23,157 nucleotides of DNA, taken from a virus. How positions within the stretch are numbered: the first letter of the stretch is position 1; each line of letters starts with the position of its first letter. A program made the position numbers and the translations under genes. Positions 22,001-23,157 of this stretch are shown in pieces. The stretch is from positions 1 through 23,157 of the IMG/VR virus record IMGVR_UViG_3300023435_000098. The stretch is one strand, 5' to 3'. The notes beneath the pieces were generated by a model. That model saw only the letters and a program-made list of their open reading frames with translations. It was not told the DNA's origin and ran no database searches.

Positions 22001-23034
22001 GCTTCCCAGACACCTGTATCTGTTAAATTAACCTTAGCATCTAGCAAGTCGTCTACCTCTGTTGTTGTATATTTATCTAGGTCTGTTATATCAGCTTCTA
22101 CATGTTGGTGTAATGCACTATCAGCAAGAGCTACTTTGTCGTCAAGTTCGGCTTGTAAGTCGGTTTGATTAGATAATGTCCCTGTAATATTTCCCCATAC
22201 AGCAGAATCGTCAGCAGAAAGTCCATCTAATTGGTCTTGAATATCACTTGAAACACCATGTACATAGCCCATTTCTGTTTGAGTAGTGCCATTTCTCCAT
22301 GTATCCTCTTCAGTTTCCGTGTAATACCTATCATCATGAGCATGAGGAGTATCCGCTTTATCTAATAATAAGGCATCACTTTCGCTTTCAGTATAGTATC
22401 TATCGTCATGTGCGTGTGGTGTGTCTGCCTTATCCAGTAAGAGTGCGTCAGCTTCAGATTCAGTATAATATAGATTATTATGGTCGTGGGGAGTATCGGC
22501 TTTGTCTAGTAAAAGAGCATCTGCTTCCGCTTGAGTATATTTATCAGCCCAGACTAACGAATCAGCTAGAACTTTATCTGAAGCTGTATCATAGTCAGTT
22601 TTCTCTGCGTCAGTTGGAACAGTATATCCGCTTGCTATGATTATATTAGGTTGTTCTGCTGTCCCGTCATCATCAATAGGAGAGGTAGTAGTTATAAGTT
22701 CTACTCCTGTATCTCCTAATGTTATATCATCCTCTGTGGCAAACACATTCGCAGCAGAAGGACTATTTGCCCCTGTCATTGCTGCTTTTTCGTCTGTGGT
22801 AGGTAGTCTTGAATCATTACCCTCACATACTTTATTTGCGTCTGTGCCATAGTCGGGCCATAGTTGCGTATCATCTCCTGTAATGCCATTTATGCCTATA
22901 TCGTCTATTCCATAGCGCGTGATCAGATCAAACCTTACAATATCTCCTCCATCCAGCAGATAACGTACAGCAGTAAAACCCGTTACTACCGAGAACAAGA
23001 CTAATATGAGGGCTAGAATTAGCTTATTTTTCAT
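19051..23034 (-). CDS. Large tail fibre or adhesin with N-terminal membrane/signal segment
   Basis: A 1327-residue protein, one third of the minus-strand coding in the window. Residues 4-24 are a hydrophobic segment after MKNK, resembling a signal peptide or anchor, which is unusual for a virion fibre. Residues 167-241 hold three HxH repeats (DALLLDKADTPHAHDDRYYT type). About 400-490 has two LDDIPDGxTYK repeats, and about 560-680 two longer units ending in KWEEIVANS or KWNEIVANT. ATKYYVDN (about 760) is a common fibre motif. About 860-1090 is a LamG/concanavalin A-like domain (LDGNSDYISCAD, WTVDFWVKHRE, DTDWHHIALCK, GHIDEIRI). About 1100-1220 is a carbohydrate-binding-like beta domain ending in FYIDNMF. 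It likely forms a trimer that binds cell-surface sugars. AAGGG lies nine bases before the ATG. Confidence 0.85.
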   Translation of the reverse strand: MKNKLILALILVLFSVVTGFTAVRYLLDGGDIVRFDLITRYGIDDIGINGITGDDTQLWPDYGTDANKVCEGNDSRLPTTDEKAAMTGANSPSAANVFATEDDITLGDTGVELITTTSPIDDDGTAEQPNIIIASGYTVPTDAEKTDYDTASDKVLADSLVWADKYTQAEADALLLDKADTPHDHNNLYYTESEADALLLDKADTPHAHDDRYYTESESDALLLDKADTPHAHDDRYYTETEEDTWRNGTTQTEMGYVHGVSSDIQDQLDGLSADDSAVWGNITGTLSNQTDLQAELDDKVALADSALHQHVEADITDLDKYTTTEVDDLLDAKVNLTDTGVWEAAAAEVNADSGVWEDKYTKVEADLLLDDKANQADTPNWNTAYGWGDHADEAYFDTSVDTLDDIPDGTTYKRLTATKEAYIDQDVTSASSPNFSNASMTGNVSVWTNDASYFDTDLHTLDDIPDGSTYKLSHNDFSDAYKAELDAATADSYLDVGQKAAIDLNTDKVTNTDDQTIDVFSISGNDIQLSLERDGEGTKTVDISGTTAVTANSAKNTNVPTELSVGTVGVSTVAITSDGGADDVTLPAATSTTAGMLTKAKWEEIVANSGKDTNVSTALSEGTRDDTTYGINSDGSSPDLILPQANTNEAGLLSGTKWNEIVANTLAKHSQNTDTDLDATFEATFVKKADTVNVLSDITSAGADIEDAVTKKHVQGSDTALGAMAENIDLNGYKCVNSDEPTADSDLATKYYVDNSAGGAGDMTKAVYDPNDDGEIAEAQLKLDISTINLWKNTQFNAFRIGNYEYMIDGYTNDFTVENEGIDDALSDTYLYDAAGDYYYQDAGVGAITELDYFEYADDDSAQAAYVSSGHHAITFVQTAQLDTAVKKWGTASLLLDGNSDYISCADSADWDVVASNTDDWTVDFWVKHREASESTVMHYVTHYEDMSNYWSIYYNPADGLYFYVKSGGVGKTFAYQLGSPFEDTDWHHIALCKVADEYGIYKDGVQVAYDQNSWVDTFSGLLEIGRRGDGDAYLDGHIDEIRIQHSNYFGAAPNATPDDTITEPTSAHQTDGNTKLLLHFDGADEAQTTLDGSRLEAYSESTIKQQGSYSLKGIAVITDSLNDTLTRTVNPTVDLTGKTSIKYDIYSASRTGSQIKIGIHDSGGTTTEHTANISSTGAWEEQTWDISAVTNANKDDIDSIIITIVNADAANTFYIDNMFGQTPVTGGGNMELYTSYYQIGLDSATVKAMILANKEPTSVFLTRTGTGTSLTEGVLIDSDVYNDTYYSFNYSADVSGESSDTCLRCEVVSDDTTCHIFGLSLLGLE
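22312..22536 (-). repeat. Tandem 25-residue HxH repeats within the fibre gene
   Basis: Three adjoining units encode the pattern A-x-x-D-A-L-L-L-D-K-A-D-T-P-H-x-H-x-x-x-Y-Y-T-E at about 24-25 residues each. The protein repeats are near-identical while the codons differ, so the array is old or protein-selected rather than a recent DNA duplication. HxH pairs in fibre shafts such as T4 gp37 bind iron in the trimer core; the same is inferred here. Confidence 0.8.
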
Positions 23035-23157
23035 ACTTTAATACCCTTATTCTTGCAACTATTTCGTTTATTCTTTTATTATATGTTTCTCTCTTTGAAG
23101 GATTATCTCTTTTTGCTTGTAGTAGTTTTCTTTTCTGAGCTTTTAGCCTTTTTATTG
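23024..23157 (-). CDS. C-terminal end of a gene upstream of the fibre (partial)
   Basis: The frame entering from the right edge gives about 43 residues, very basic and helical (RLKAQKRKLLQAKRDNPSKR, then RINEIVARIRVLKYEK), ending at TAA 23026-23024. It overlaps the fibre start by 11 bases, which fits the coupled gene packing here. Its start lies outside the window and no family can be named. Confidence 0.6.
   Translation of the reverse strand, partial: IKRLKAQKRKLLQAKRDNPSKRETYNKRINEIVARIRVLKYEK

Overview
The window reads as about half of a double-stranded DNA tailed-phage (Caudoviricetes) genome, or of a closely related prophage. It is AT-rich, packed with short overlapping genes (ATGA and TAATG junctions) and rich in AGGAGG-type ribosome binding sites. 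No integrase, repressor, tRNA or host gene is visible, so lifestyle and host cannot be fixed. Gene style and base composition suggest a low-GC bacterial host. A lipoprotein plus membrane coiled-coil pair in the lysis block would fit a two-membrane host, but that is inference.

Layout. (1) 1-6482, minus strand, read right to left: a replication initiator; a putative packaging promoter; small and large terminase subunits separated by a run of small genes; a homing-type HNH endonuclease with a small gene behind it; a protein of unknown role; and a portal protein that runs off the left edge. (2) 6483-6894: a divergent control region with a strong minus-strand promoter, a 74-nt structured leader in front of the initiator, and a strong plus-strand early promoter. 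(3) 6895-17634, plus strand: the early operon. It starts with small regulators and membrane microproteins (a helix-turn-helix protein, a YopX-family protein). A recombination module follows (RecT annealing protein, PD-(D/E)XK exonuclease, coiled-coil partners), then an SNF2-type helicase joined in frame to a DNA methyltransferase, a RusA Holliday-junction resolvase, a second methyltransferase, and small zinc-binding and membrane proteins. (4) 17664-23157, minus strand, convergent with the early operon: a large tail fibre or adhesin with HxH repeats, a LamG-like domain and a C-terminal binding module, followed by an envelope/lysis cassette (lipoprotein, membrane coiled-coil protein, holin-like protein, small protein, permuted NlpC/P60-like cysteine peptidase).

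The two minus-strand blocks fit one late operon on a circular or circularly permuted map: terminase, portal, (capsid and tail genes outside the window), fibre, lysis.

The most interesting signals lie around the replication initiator. Its coding sequence holds eleven exact copies of a 7-mer, many spaced 11-12 bp, read in all three codon frames. Next to them is an AT-rich tract with its own 16-bp and 10-bp direct repeats, which together look like an iteron-type origin inside the gene. The gene's leader RNA can fold into a 13-bp stem that hides its likely Shine-Dalgarno sequence. The helicase-methyltransferase gene also carries a strong internal ribosome binding site exactly at the domain junction.
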